From: Paracoccaceae bacterium
Lineage (GTDB): Bacteria > Pseudomonadota > Alphaproteobacteria > Rhodobacterales > Rhodobacteraceae
Direction of reading: 5' to 3'
Assembly: GCA_019454225.1 (NCBI GenBank)
Contig: CP075370.1
Location: 734,001 to 798,000 of the forward strand
DNA length: 64,000 nucleotides
Each line of letters begins with the position of its first letter. Within the stretch, counting starts at the first letter, position 1. The translations under genes and the position numbers were made by a program. A model generated the notes under the pieces. That model saw only the letters and a list, made by a program, of their open reading frames with translations. It searched no databases and was not told the DNA's origin. Positions 54,021 through 61,927 of the stretch are shown piece by piece.

Positions 54021-54556
54021 TCCGCCATCTCACCCAGGCCGACTATCGCCGCCAGCCCTGGGCCAACGGGCGCGGCGAGACGGTCGAGATCGCCCGCGCC
54101 GATGATACCGTCGGTCTGCTGTGGCGCCTGTCGGTCGCCACGGTGGCCGAGGATGGTGCGTTTTCGCTGTTCCCGGGCATCGACCGCAACCTGACCGTGA
54201 TCGAGGGGCCGGGGTTCGATCTGGCGGGGCCGGGCCTGCGCATGCGCGCCGACCTTCTGGTGCCCGTCGCCTTCGCGGGCGACATCCCGCTGGCGGCCGA
54301 GCGTGTGGCGGCCCCCAGCCGCGACTTCAACGTGATGGTGGCGCGCGGACGCATGCGGGCCGAGGTCAGGCACGCGGCCGGTGCGTTCGGCATCAGCGGC
54401 CAGGTCGTGGCGATTCATGCGGTCGGCGCAGGGATCGTCGTCGTCAACGGCGGCGCCATCGCCGCGTCATCCGGCGATACGCTGCTGCTCGCGGGCACCG
54501 CCACCGTGCACGCGGCGGCATCGGTGCTCGCTGTCGCGCTGGACCCGGTCCGATAG
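54017..54556 (+). CDS. HutD family protein
   Basis: 179 residues, bicupin fold. The family start LTQADYRRQPWANGRGETVEIAR is clear, followed by WRLSVATVAEDGAFSLFPGIDRNLTVIEG. HutD proteins accompany histidine-utilisation genes in many bacteria and may hold pathway intermediates, but no hut gene is seen here. It is coupled to rmuC by ATGA and its stop lies three bases from the convergent chrR gene. Confidence 0.88.
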   Translation: MIRHLTQADYRRQPWANGRGETVEIARADDTVGLLWRLSVATVAEDGAFSLFPGIDRNLTVIEGPGFDLAGPGLRMRADLLVPVAFAGDIPLAAERVAAPSRDFNVMVARGRMRAEVRHAAGAFGISGQVVAIHAVGAGIVVVNGGAIAASSGDTLLLAGTATVHAAASVLAVALDPVR

Positions 54557-54558
54557 TG

Positions 54559-55203
54559 TCAGATGCGGAAGAACGGTTGCGCCAGCCGTGGCAGAAGGCC
54601 GCGGAACCGCAGCCGTCCGTCCGCCGCCGCAAGACAGATGCAGTCGCTCCACTCCTCGGCCACCGGCGTATGGTCGGTGCTTTCGTCGGCGATCTCGACA
54701 TCGCCCGGGCCAAATCGCTGCGCCCCGTCCATGAAGGCGCCGCGCAGCACCAGCGTCACCTCGATGCCCCGGTGGCCGTGGTCCGGCATCGCCTGTCCTG
54801 CGGGAATGTACAGCAGCCGCGCCGATGCGCCCCGCCCGGTGGTCAGGATGGACTGTCGCACACCCATCCCGATGGGCCGCCAGTTCACGGCGGCAAGGCT
54901 GGGTCCGATGTATTCCGACAGGGGCGCGGGCACGTCGCCCTTGGGGCGCGGCGCCGGTCGCGTCGTGTCGCGCGGCAGGCCGTCGATCCGCGCCAGGCAG
55001 GCGGCAAGGCTGTCGTCGGACATCTCCGCTGCCGCGCCTTCCTCGATCACCGCGCCACCGACGGCATCGAAGGCCGCGTTGCGCACCCGGCACTCGTCGC
55101 ACATCGACAGGTGGGTGGCGACAACAAGGCTGATCGCCTCGGGCAGCTCTCCTGCGGCATAGGCCATCAGAAGCGCGTCGGACAGGTGGTGGCGGATGGT
55201 CAT
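54559..55203 (-). CDS. chrR: Anti-sigma factor ChrR (zinc-binding, cupin)
   Basis: 214 residues. The N-terminal anti-sigma domain has the zinc ligands H6, H31, C35 and C38 (HLSMCDEC). The C-terminal cupin carries H142, H144, E148, H178, C188 and C190. From memory of Rhodobacter ChrR, the first four positions are the same and the cupin residues are shifted by one. ChrR holds the sigma factor until singlet oxygen or related lipid oxidation triggers its destruction. It lies 15 bases after rpoE in the same operon. Confidence 0.94.
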   Translation of the reverse strand: MTIRHHLSDALLMAYAAGELPEAISLVVATHLSMCDECRVRNAAFDAVGGAVIEEGAAAEMSDDSLAACLARIDGLPRDTTRPAPRPKGDVPAPLSEYIGPSLAAVNWRPIGMGVRQSILTTGRGASARLLYIPAGQAMPDHGHRGIEVTLVLRGAFMDGAQRFGPGDVEIADESTDHTPVAEEWSDCICLAAADGRLRFRGLLPRLAQPFFRI

Positions 55204-55218
55204 GCGTTCGTCTTGCCT

Positions 55219-55764
55219 TCAACTCATGTGATGGCGCAGCCGTTCGAGCGCCAGCCTGATGCGTGACTTGATCGTCCCCAGGGGAAGGCCCGTCTCGGCT
55301 GCGATCTCGCTGTGCGAGAGGTCACCGAAATAGGCGCGTTCGATCAGCGCACGCTGCTTCTCGGGAAGCTGGGCGAGTGCCTCGCCCAGCCGGTTGCTTT
55401 CCTGCTGCATCTCGAACGCCTCGGCCTGGTCGGGTTCAGGCTCCGGCCCCCAGGGCAGGTCTTCGGGTTCGGGCCGTCGCGCCTTGCGCAGCGCGTCGAT
55501 CCGGCGGTTCCGCGCGATGGTGAAGACCCAGGTCGCCACCGATGCCCGCGCGGGGTCGAACAGATGCGCCTTCTGCCACAGCGTCGCCATGACATCCTGC
55601 GCCACTTCCTCGGCCAGCGTGGCGCTGGCCCCGGATTTCATCAGAAAGCCCTTCACCCGCGGGGCAAAGTGCCGGAACAGGGCGGCAAACGCCGCCTTGT
55701 CCTGATGATCGCGAACCCGGCAAAGCAGGCCCGCCCAATCCGTTTCAACCACGTCGTCCGTCAC
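55219..55764 (-). CDS. rpoE: ECF sigma factor RpoE (group controlled by ChrR)
   Basis: 181 residues from GTG 55764. Sigma-2 region: FRHFAPRVKGFLMKSGASATLAEEVAQDVMATLWQKAHLFDP and ATWVFTIARNRRIDALRK. Sigma-4 region: LPEKQRALIERAYFGDLSHSEIAAETGLPLGTIKSRIRLALERL. The frame is open to 55869, but that upstream Met sits at the predicted transcription start of the promoter at 55874-55903; the GTG start matches the known Rhodobacter N-terminus (MTD..TDW). It directs the response to singlet oxygen and probably its own operon. Confidence 0.93.
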   Translation of the reverse strand: MTDDVVETDWAGLLCRVRDHQDKAAFAALFRHFAPRVKGFLMKSGASATLAEEVAQDVMATLWQKAHLFDPARASVATWVFTIARNRRIDALRKARRPEPEDLPWGPEPEPDQAEAFEMQQESNRLGEALAQLPEKQRALIERAYFGDLSHSEIAAETGLPLGTIKSRIRLALERLRHHMS

Positions 55765-55873
55765 GTTCCGCCGTTCTCGCCCCAAAGCCGAAGCACCGCT
55801 GGCCGCAACATAAGTGTGCGCCAGCACCTCTGCATCGGATATCTCGGCCGCCCGGACGTCGAAGGTCATGTCA

Positions 55874-55903
55874 CGTTTACGGCATGTGGCCGAAATCGGA
55901 TCA
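55874..55903 (-). promoter_or_regulatory. Sigma-E (RpoE) type promoter of rpoE-chrR
   Basis: On the minus strand TGATCC (55903-55898), then 18 bases, then TAAACG (55879-55874). This is the -35/-10 form recognised by RpoE of the ChrR group. It implies autoregulation and a 5' leader of about 100 bases before GTG 55764. Confidence 0.72.
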
Positions 55904-55990
55904 CTTGCCGTTTCGCAATTCCATCTGGTCCGCCGAAATCGCCCGTCAAGGCACAGGTGTCAGAAAAAAATGACAGCCTGAACTGTCAGA

Positions 55991-56020
55991 TGATCCAACG
56001 CGCATCTTTTGCCGTAACCC
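55991..56020 (+). promoter_or_regulatory. Sigma-E (RpoE) type promoter of the flavoprotein operon
   Basis: TGATCC (55991-55996), 18 bases, TAACCC (56015-56020), the same spacing and hexamers as the divergent promoter at 55874-55903. The predicted start is about 20 bases before ATG 56048. Just upstream, TGACAG (55971-55976) and CTGTCA (55983-55988) form an inverted repeat. Confidence 0.72.
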
Positions 56021-56047
56021 TGACGCAAACGCACAGGACCACGCTTC

Positions 56048-57334
56048 ATGCCCTTTGAACGAATCGGACCCGCCCCCCGCCGCATCGCCATTGTCGGGGG
56101 CGGCATATCGGGTATGGCGGCAGCCTACCTTCTGGCCCGCGATCACGCCGTGGTGCTGTACGAGGCCGAGGGTCGGCTGGGCGGACATGCCCGCACCGTC
56201 ATGGCGGGCAAGCGCGGGGACCAGCCCGTCGATACCGGCTTCATCGTGTTCAACCATGTCAACTATCCCAATCTGGTTGCCATGTTCGACGATCTGTGTG
56301 TGCCCACCGTGCAAAGCGACATGAGCTTTGGCGCCTCGATCGCCGGCGGCCGGCTGGAATACGGGCTCAAGGACCTGAACGCGGTGTTCGCACAGCGCCG
56401 CAATGTCGCCAACCCGCGCTTCCTGCGCATGCTGCGTGACATCTTCCGCTTCAACGCGCGGGCGCTCTCGCTTGCCGAGCCGGGCATGACCATCGGCGGT
56501 CTGCTCGATCGGCTGGGCACCGGTGCGTGGTTCCGCGATCACTACATCCTGCCGCTTTCCGGCGCGATCTGGTCGACCCCCTCGCAGGGGATACTCGATT
56601 TTCCCGCCGCTGCGATGCTGCGTTTCTTCCAGAACCACGCGCTGCTGTCGGCCAGCGGCCAGCACCAGTGGTGGACGGTCAGGGGCGGCTCGATCGAATA
56701 TGTCCGGCGGCTTCAGGCCTGGCTGGTGATGCACGGTGTCGACCTGCGCCTCGGTGCGCCGGTGGCGGGCATACGCCGCGCCGAGGGCGGCGCGCAACTG
56801 CGCGCCGAGGGGGCCGAATGGGAAGGCTTCGACGAGGTCATCCTCGCCACTCATTCCGACGATGCGCTGCGGCTGCTGTCCGACGCAGCACCCGAGGAAA
56901 CGGCGGCGCTGTCGGCCATCCGCTACCAGCCGAACGAGGCCGTTCTGCACGCCGACGCCACGCTGATGCCCCGCCGTCGCGCCGCCTGGGCCAGCTGGAA
57001 CTATGTCGAGCCCGCCGGTCCCCGCCCCGATCGCATCGACCTGACCTACTGGATGAACTCGCTTCAGCCGATCCCCCATGACGATCCGCTGTTCGTCACG
57101 CTGAACTCGAACCGCACGATCCGCGATGCGCTGGTCCACGATACGGTGACCTTCCGCCACCCGGTCTACGATCTGGCCGCCGAACAGGGGCGGGCGGCCG
57201 TCCGGGCGATGAACGGACACCGCGCCACCTGGTTCTGCGGCGCCTGGATGCGCGACGGGTTCCATGAGGACGGCTTTGCCTCGGCCGTCGATGTGGTGTC
57301 CGCGATGCAGGCCCGCAGCCGGATGGCCGCATGA
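56048..57334 (+). CDS. FAD-dependent amine-oxidase-type protein of the sigma-E operon
   Basis: 428 residues. FAD motif IAIVGGGISGMAAAYLLA at 13-30, then YEAEGRLGGHARTV. Blocks VDTGFIVFNHVNYPNL and GAIWSTPSQGILDFPA are typical of the group found beside DUF1365 and cyclopropane-fatty-acid synthase genes. In Rhodobacter sphaeroides the matching sigma-E target operon is linked to fatty acid modification (furan fatty acids), so an acyl-chain desaturase or oxidase role is plausible. It is preceded by a sigma-E promoter and overlaps the next gene (ATGA). Confidence 0.87.
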   Translation: MPFERIGPAPRRIAIVGGGISGMAAAYLLARDHAVVLYEAEGRLGGHARTVMAGKRGDQPVDTGFIVFNHVNYPNLVAMFDDLCVPTVQSDMSFGASIAGGRLEYGLKDLNAVFAQRRNVANPRFLRMLRDIFRFNARALSLAEPGMTIGGLLDRLGTGAWFRDHYILPLSGAIWSTPSQGILDFPAAAMLRFFQNHALLSASGQHQWWTVRGGSIEYVRRLQAWLVMHGVDLRLGAPVAGIRRAEGGAQLRAEGAEWEGFDEVILATHSDDALRLLSDAAPEETAALSAIRYQPNEAVLHADATLMPRRRAAWASWNYVEPAGPRPDRIDLTYWMNSLQPIPHDDPLFVTLNSNRTIRDALVHDTVTFRHPVYDLAAEQGRAAVRAMNGHRATWFCGAWMRDGFHEDGFASAVDVVSAMQARSRMAA

Positions 57335-58083
57335 ACGCGGTCGAGCATATCGCCGGGGAAACCTTCCACGGACGCAAGGGCGCGGTGGCCAACAGCTTCC
57401 GCTACCGCGTGGACTATGTGCTGCTCGACCCGGCGGCGTCGCAGCGCCCGCGCCTGTTCTCGCGCAACGCCCGGAACCTTCTGTCGCTGCATGATGCCGA
57501 CCACGGCGGCACGCCCGGGCAGGGCAGGGGCGCCGACTGGGTGCGCGACGTGCTGCGCGACCATGGCCTTCCGGGCGGCGACCGCATCCTGCTGCTGGCC
57601 CAGCCGCGGGTGCTGGGGCATGTGTTCAACCCGGTGTCCTTCTGGCTCTGCCATGACGGCACCGGCACGCTGCGCGTGGTGATCGCCGAGGTCACCAATA
57701 CCTTCGGCGACCGCCATTCCTATCTCTGCCACCGCGACGATCTGGCAGCCCTGACGCGCGAGGACACGGTCGAGGCGCGCAAGATCTTCCACGTCTCGCC
57801 GTTCCAGCCCAGGGCGGGCACCTACCGCTTCCGTTTCGACATCCGGCCCGAACGCATCGGCATCTGGATCGACCATGACAACGCCGAGGGCGGGGTCTAC
57901 ACCAACCTGATCGGTCCGCGCCGCCCGCTCACCACCGGGGCCATCCTGCGCGCCTGCCTGCGCCGCCCCTTCGGATCGCGCCGCGTGCTGGCGCTGATCC
58001 ACTGGCAGGCGCTGCGCCTTGCGATCAAGGGCGCGCGCTACCGCAACCGGCCCCTTCCCCCGGGGGAGGAGGTGACGCGGTGA
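57331..58083 (+). CDS. DUF1365 protein
   Basis: 250 residues. Conserved features: GRKGAVANSFRYRVDYVLLDP (15-35), RVLGHVFNPVSFWLC near 90-105, VIAEVTNTFGDRHSY and KIFHVSPFQP near 150. DUF1365 genes almost always follow the flavoprotein type encoded upstream; they are thought to act in lipid modification, with no established reaction. Starts on an ATGA overlap and shares GTGA with the following MFS gene. Confidence 0.87.
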   Translation: MNAVEHIAGETFHGRKGAVANSFRYRVDYVLLDPAASQRPRLFSRNARNLLSLHDADHGGTPGQGRGADWVRDVLRDHGLPGGDRILLLAQPRVLGHVFNPVSFWLCHDGTGTLRVVIAEVTNTFGDRHSYLCHRDDLAALTREDTVEARKIFHVSPFQPRAGTYRFRFDIRPERIGIWIDHDNAEGGVYTNLIGPRRPLTTGAILRACLRRPFGSRRVLALIHWQALRLAIKGARYRNRPLPPGEEVTR

Positions 58084-59327
58084 CCGCGATCTCCCCCGCC
58101 CGCGCCGCCCCCGCCCGGCTTGCCCCCTGGGCGCTCTTCGCCGCGCTGATCGCCAGCGCGGGCCTGCCGATCTACATCCACGCGCCGAAGTTCTACGTCG
58201 ACGAATATGGCGTCAGCCTGGCCGCGCTCGGTGCCGCGCTGTTCGGCCTGCGGCTGCTGGATGTGGTGCAGGACCCGGCGCTGGGCTGGCTCGCGGAACG
58301 CGGCCGGGCCTTTCGCGGCGCCATGGTCGCCGGGGCGGCGGCGGTCATCGCCCTGTCGATGGTCGCGCTGTTTGCCGTGGCGCCGCCGGTGGCGCCGCTC
58401 CTGTGGTTCGCGCTGACGCTGACGGGCCTGTTCTCGGCCTTCTCGTTCCTCACCATCTGCTTCTACGCGCAGGGCGTCGAGAAGGCCGCCACCCTGGGCC
58501 CGCAGGGCCATCTGCGGCTTGCGGGCTGGCGCGAGGGCGGCGCGCTTCTGGGCATCTCGCTGGCCGCCGTGGCCCCGGTGGCCCTGGCGGGCGCGACCGG
58601 CCGGCCCTTCGCCGCCTTCGCCCTCGGCTTCGCGTTGCTCGCCCTGCTGGCAACGCTCGCCATGCGCGGCGAATGGACCGGCGTGCGGCCAGGGGCAACT
58701 CCGCGCCTGCGCGACGTGCTGGCGGATGGCATGGCACGCCGCCTGCTGCTGCTGGCGCTGGTCAATGCGGCGCCGGTGGCCGTCACCTCGACCCTGTTCC
58801 TGTTCTTCGTGGAAAGCCGCCTTGCCGCCCCGGGCATGGAGGGGCCGCTGCTTCTGCTGTTCTTCCTCGCCGCCGCCGTCTCGGCCCCGGGGTGGAGCCG
58901 GCTTGCCGCCCGCCATGGCGCGCGCCGCATCCTGCTGGCGGGCATGACGCTTGCCATCCTGTCCTTCGCCTTCACCCTGACACTCGGTCCCGGCGATACC
59001 CTGCGCTTCGCCGTGATCTGCGCGGCATCGGGGGCCGCGCTGGGCGCCGACATGGTGCTGCTTCCGGCGATCTTCGCCCGCCACCTGTCGGCCCGCCCCG
59101 GCGGGCAGGCCATGGCCTTCGGCCTGTGGTCCTTCGCCTCGAAACTGGCGCTGGCGATCGCGGCGGCCGTGCTTCTGCCCCTGCTCGGCGCGGCGGGCTT
59201 CCAGCCCGGGCCCGACAACGCCGAAACCGCCCTGACCACGCTTGTCCTGCTCTATGCCGCCGTGCCCTGCGCCCTGAAATGCGCCGCACTTGCCCTGCTT
59301 GCCCTGACCCCCGTTCCGGAGGCCTGA
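58080..59327 (+). CDS. MFS transporter (GPH/MelB-like) of the sigma-E operon
   Basis: 415 residues from GTG 58080, overlapping the DUF1365 stop. About twelve hydrophobic segments; GLPIYIHAPKFYVDEYGVSLAALG and DVVQDPALGWLAERG are typical of the MelB-like sugar/cation symporter branch. Its position in a lipid-modification operon suggests a lipid precursor or signal molecule rather than a sugar. Followed after three bases by the DUF3833 gene. Confidence 0.85.
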   Translation: MTAISPARAAPARLAPWALFAALIASAGLPIYIHAPKFYVDEYGVSLAALGAALFGLRLLDVVQDPALGWLAERGRAFRGAMVAGAAAVIALSMVALFAVAPPVAPLLWFALTLTGLFSAFSFLTICFYAQGVEKAATLGPQGHLRLAGWREGGALLGISLAAVAPVALAGATGRPFAAFALGFALLALLATLAMRGEWTGVRPGATPRLRDVLADGMARRLLLLALVNAAPVAVTSTLFLFFVESRLAAPGMEGPLLLLFFLAAAVSAPGWSRLAARHGARRILLAGMTLAILSFAFTLTLGPGDTLRFAVICAASGAALGADMVLLPAIFARHLSARPGGQAMAFGLWSFASKLALAIAAAVLLPLLGAAGFQPGPDNAETALTTLVLLYAAVPCALKCAALALLALTPVPEA

Positions 59328-59330
59328 ACC

Positions 59331-59933
59331 ATGACATCGACCCTTGCCTTTCTTGCCGGACTTGCCGTCGCGCTGATGCTGGTGGCGCTGTGGTCGCGGC
59401 GCTTCGGGTTCCGCGCGCAGACACCGGCAGACCTGTCCGGCAAGGGGCCGCATTTCGATCCGCGCCGCCACCTGTCCGGCCCCATCCTCTGCGAAGGTGT
59501 GATCTATGGCCCGACGGGGCGTGTCGCGTCGCGCTTCGTGGCCGACATGAACGGCGTATGGGACGGCGCCACCGGGACGCTGTCCGAAACCTTCCGCTAT
59601 GACAGCGGCGCGGTGCAGCACCGCGCCTGGACGCTGCACCTGTCGCCCGACGGCGCGATCCGCGCGACCGCCCCCGATGTGGTCGGCACGGGCGCCGGAC
59701 GGGCCGAGGGGGCAGGCGTGGTGATGACCTACCGCATCAGGCTGGCGGCCGATGCCGGCGGGCATGTTCTGGACGTCACGGACTGGATGTATCTGATGGA
59801 CAACGGAACCATCATCAACCGCAGCCAGTTCTTCAAGTTCGGGGTGAAGGTGGCCGAACTGGTGGCCACGATGCGCCCCGCCCCGGCCGTTGCGGCCGTG
59901 GCCACCCCCGACAGGCAGGAGCGCGCGGCATGA
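59331..59933 (+). CDS. DUF3833 protein
   Basis: 200 residues with one N-terminal membrane segment (LAFLAGLAVALMLVALW), then a lipocalin-like beta domain: GPHFDPRRHLSGPILCEGVIYGPTGRVASRFVADMNGVW and YRIRLAADAGGHVLDVTDWMYLMDNGTIINRSQFFKFGVKVAEL. Probably anchored in the inner membrane with the barrel outside, binding lipids. It ends on an ATGA overlap with the SDR gene. Confidence 0.85.
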   Translation: MTSTLAFLAGLAVALMLVALWSRRFGFRAQTPADLSGKGPHFDPRRHLSGPILCEGVIYGPTGRVASRFVADMNGVWDGATGTLSETFRYDSGAVQHRAWTLHLSPDGAIRATAPDVVGTGAGRAEGAGVVMTYRIRLAADAGGHVLDVTDWMYLMDNGTIINRSQFFKFGVKVAELVATMRPAPAVAAVATPDRQERAA

Positions 59934-60673
59934 GGGACTGGACAGGAAAACGCTACTGGCTGGTGGGCGCGTCCGAGGGGCTGGGCCTTGCCCTCGCCCG
60001 CCGGATCAGCGGCGCCGGGGCCGAGGTGATCCTGTCCGCGCGATCCGCCGACCGTCTGGACCAGGCCGTTGCCGCGATGCCGGGCCGCGCACGCGCCATT
60101 CCCTGCGACGTGGCCGACAGCGCCTCGGTGCGCGCCGCGGCGGCCGAAGCGGGCGAGATCGACGGCGTCGTGTTCCTTGCCGGGGTCTACTGGCCGATGC
60201 GCGCGCAGCAGTGGGACGCCGACCGGGCCGAGGCGATGTGCGACATCAACCTGACCGGCTGCGCCCGGGTGATCGGCGCGGCCCTGCCGCAGATGGTGGC
60301 GCGAGACGCCGGTCATGTCGTGATCACCGGCTCGCTGTCGGGGTTCCGCGGCCTGCCGGGCGCCATCGGCTATGCCGCGTCCAAGGCGGGCACCATGGCG
60401 CTGGCCGAAAGCCTGCATGCCGACCTGCGCGGAACCGGCGTTCAGGTGCAGGTGGCCAACCCCGGCTTCATCCGCACCCGGCTGACGGCGAAGAACGACT
60501 TCGCCATGCCCTTCCTGATGGAGCCCGAAGCCGCCGCGCAGGAAATGTTCGAACTGATGTGCTCGGATCACTTCAAGCGCAGTTTCCCCTTCGTCTTCTC
60601 GATGTTCTTCCGCATCGGTCAGATGCTGCCCGACTGGCTCTGGTATCGGCTCGTGGGCGGGCGGAACGGCTGA
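59930..60673 (+). CDS. Short-chain dehydrogenase of the sigma-E operon
   Basis: 247 residues. Motif GASEGLG (13-19), and the catalytic set S135 (ITGSLSG), Y148 and K152 (YAASK). The C-terminal 50 residues (FELMCSDHFKRSFPFVFSMFFRIGQMLPDWLWYRLVGG) are hydrophobic and amphipathic, suggesting membrane association, as fits a lipid substrate. It is the last gene of the five-gene sigma-E operon; four of its junctions overlap or are within three bases. Confidence 0.88.
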   Translation: MRDWTGKRYWLVGASEGLGLALARRISGAGAEVILSARSADRLDQAVAAMPGRARAIPCDVADSASVRAAAAEAGEIDGVVFLAGVYWPMRAQQWDADRAEAMCDINLTGCARVIGAALPQMVARDAGHVVITGSLSGFRGLPGAIGYAASKAGTMALAESLHADLRGTGVQVQVANPGFIRTRLTAKNDFAMPFLMEPEAAAQEMFELMCSDHFKRSFPFVFSMFFRIGQMLPDWLWYRLVGGRNG

Positions 60674-60702
60674 CCGCCCGCGGCCCCCGCGGAGCGCAGT
60701 TG

Positions 60703-60718
60703 TTAACAGAAGATTAAC
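60703..60718. promoter_or_regulatory. CtrA-box-like sequence (TTAA-N7-TTAAC)
   Basis: TTAA (60703-60706), seven bases, TTAAC (60714-60718) matches the full CtrA consensus of alphaproteobacteria. It lies between two convergent genes, where no promoter is expected. It may be chance or mark an unrecognised transcript. Confidence 0.4.
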
Positions 60719-60753
60719 GCGGCCAGGTCAACCCATTGGAATCATTGATGCAG

Positions 60754-60776
60754 AAAAGCGTCCCACCGTGGGACGC
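60754..60776 (-). terminator. Intrinsic terminator of the saccharopine dehydrogenase pair
   Basis: Read on the minus strand, GCGTCCCA pairs perfectly with TGGGACGC (60776-60758) around a three-base loop and is followed by TTTT (60757-60754). It lies five bases after the stop of the gene ending at 60782. Confidence 0.8.
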
Positions 60777-60781
60777 CCTGC

Positions 60782-61927
60782 TCAGGCCAGGTGGTCCACC
60801 CGCGCCAGATACTGCGCCATCGTCTGCACCTCGCCCAGCCAGCGGCCCACCAGCCGGGGATCGTGCGGCGCAGGGTGGACGCCCGCGGGAAACTCGCGCG
60901 CCAGGACCGACTCGACCGCCAGCGACACCGGCCCCGAGACCAGCCGGCCCATCGCCGTGCCCCGCGCATCCCCCCAGGCATCCATCGCCCAGGTCCGGTG
61001 GTAGACCGGAATCCCGTCCCGCTCGGCCTTCAGGCTGACGAACAGCACCACCCTGTCGGGATCGTCCGCGCCCTCATAGGCGTTCCGGGCCCAGAACTCT
61101 GCCGCCATCTCGGCCAGCCGTGCCTCTCCCGCGGGCCCCTCCAGCCCCTCGATCTCGGCAAAGACCGGCGCCCATGCGTCCGACCACCCCAACAGCCGGA
61201 TCGTCCCCCGCACGAAATCGCGCACCTTCCAGGCGGGATCGAAACGGTACTCGGCGATGAACGGGATCGAGTCGCGGTTCGGGTAGACCTCGAAGGTCTC
61301 GGGTTGCGGCAGCGGCGCGTCATAGCGCGTGATGGCGTCCCAGGGCCGACGCACCGAAAGCTCGCTGAAATGGCGCAGCGACCGCGACGGCGACCGCAGC
61401 GCCTTGAGCACCCCCAGCGGCGACCACGAGAACTTGTAGCGGAACGCGTTCGGCCGCTTCGGGATGCCGCCGCAATAAGAGGTGAAGGACAGCACGTTCG
61501 CCGGGTCGTAGGCCGCGCTGGCGCGATAGTCGGCCACCAGGTCATGCGCCATCAGGTGGTCGATGCCGGGGTCCAGCCCCACCTCGTTCACCGATGCCAG
61601 CCCCGCCTCGCGGAACGCCGCGTCAAGCGCCCGCATCTCGGGCGCGATATAGCTGGACGACACGAAATGCGCGCCCTTCGCCAGGCAGGCGGCGGCAATG
61701 CCGACATGCTGGTCTGCCGGCAGCATCGACACGGCCAGGTCGCCGGGCTGCAGCGCCCCGCGCAGCGCGTCGAGCGAATAAGGCCGGATGTCGGCGGTCA
61801 GGTCGCCCACCTCGGCGCGCGCCTTCTCGACCGTCCGGTTCCACACCGCCACCGGATGCCCCGCCGCGATCAGCCGCCGCAGACCGGGAACCGATGACAG
61901 GCCCGTGCCACACCAATGGATCGTCAT
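60782..61927 (-). CDS. Saccharopine dehydrogenase family protein (LYS9/C-terminal type)
   Basis: 381 residues. The N-terminus IHWCGTGLSSVPGLRRLI is a Rossmann start, then GDLAVSMLPADQH near 80 and the family block VNEVGLDPGIDHLMAHDLV near 130-150, LSFTSYCGGIP and NAFRYKFSWSPLGVL. These bind the aminoadipate-semialdehyde side of saccharopine. It overlaps the upstream lysine-forming-type gene by four bases. Together they suggest lysine degradation through saccharopine, or synthesis of a related opine-type compound. Confidence 0.87.
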   Translation of the reverse strand: MTIHWCGTGLSSVPGLRRLIAAGHPVAVWNRTVEKARAEVGDLTADIRPYSLDALRGALQPGDLAVSMLPADQHVGIAAACLAKGAHFVSSSYIAPEMRALDAAFREAGLASVNEVGLDPGIDHLMAHDLVADYRASAAYDPANVLSFTSYCGGIPKRPNAFRYKFSWSPLGVLKALRSPSRSLRHFSELSVRRPWDAITRYDAPLPQPETFEVYPNRDSIPFIAEYRFDPAWKVRDFVRGTIRLLGWSDAWAPVFAEIEGLEGPAGEARLAEMAAEFWARNAYEGADDPDRVVLFVSLKAERDGIPVYHRTWAMDAWGDARGTAMGRLVSGPVSLAVESVLAREFPAGVHPAPHDPRLVGRWLGEVQTMAQYLARVDHLA

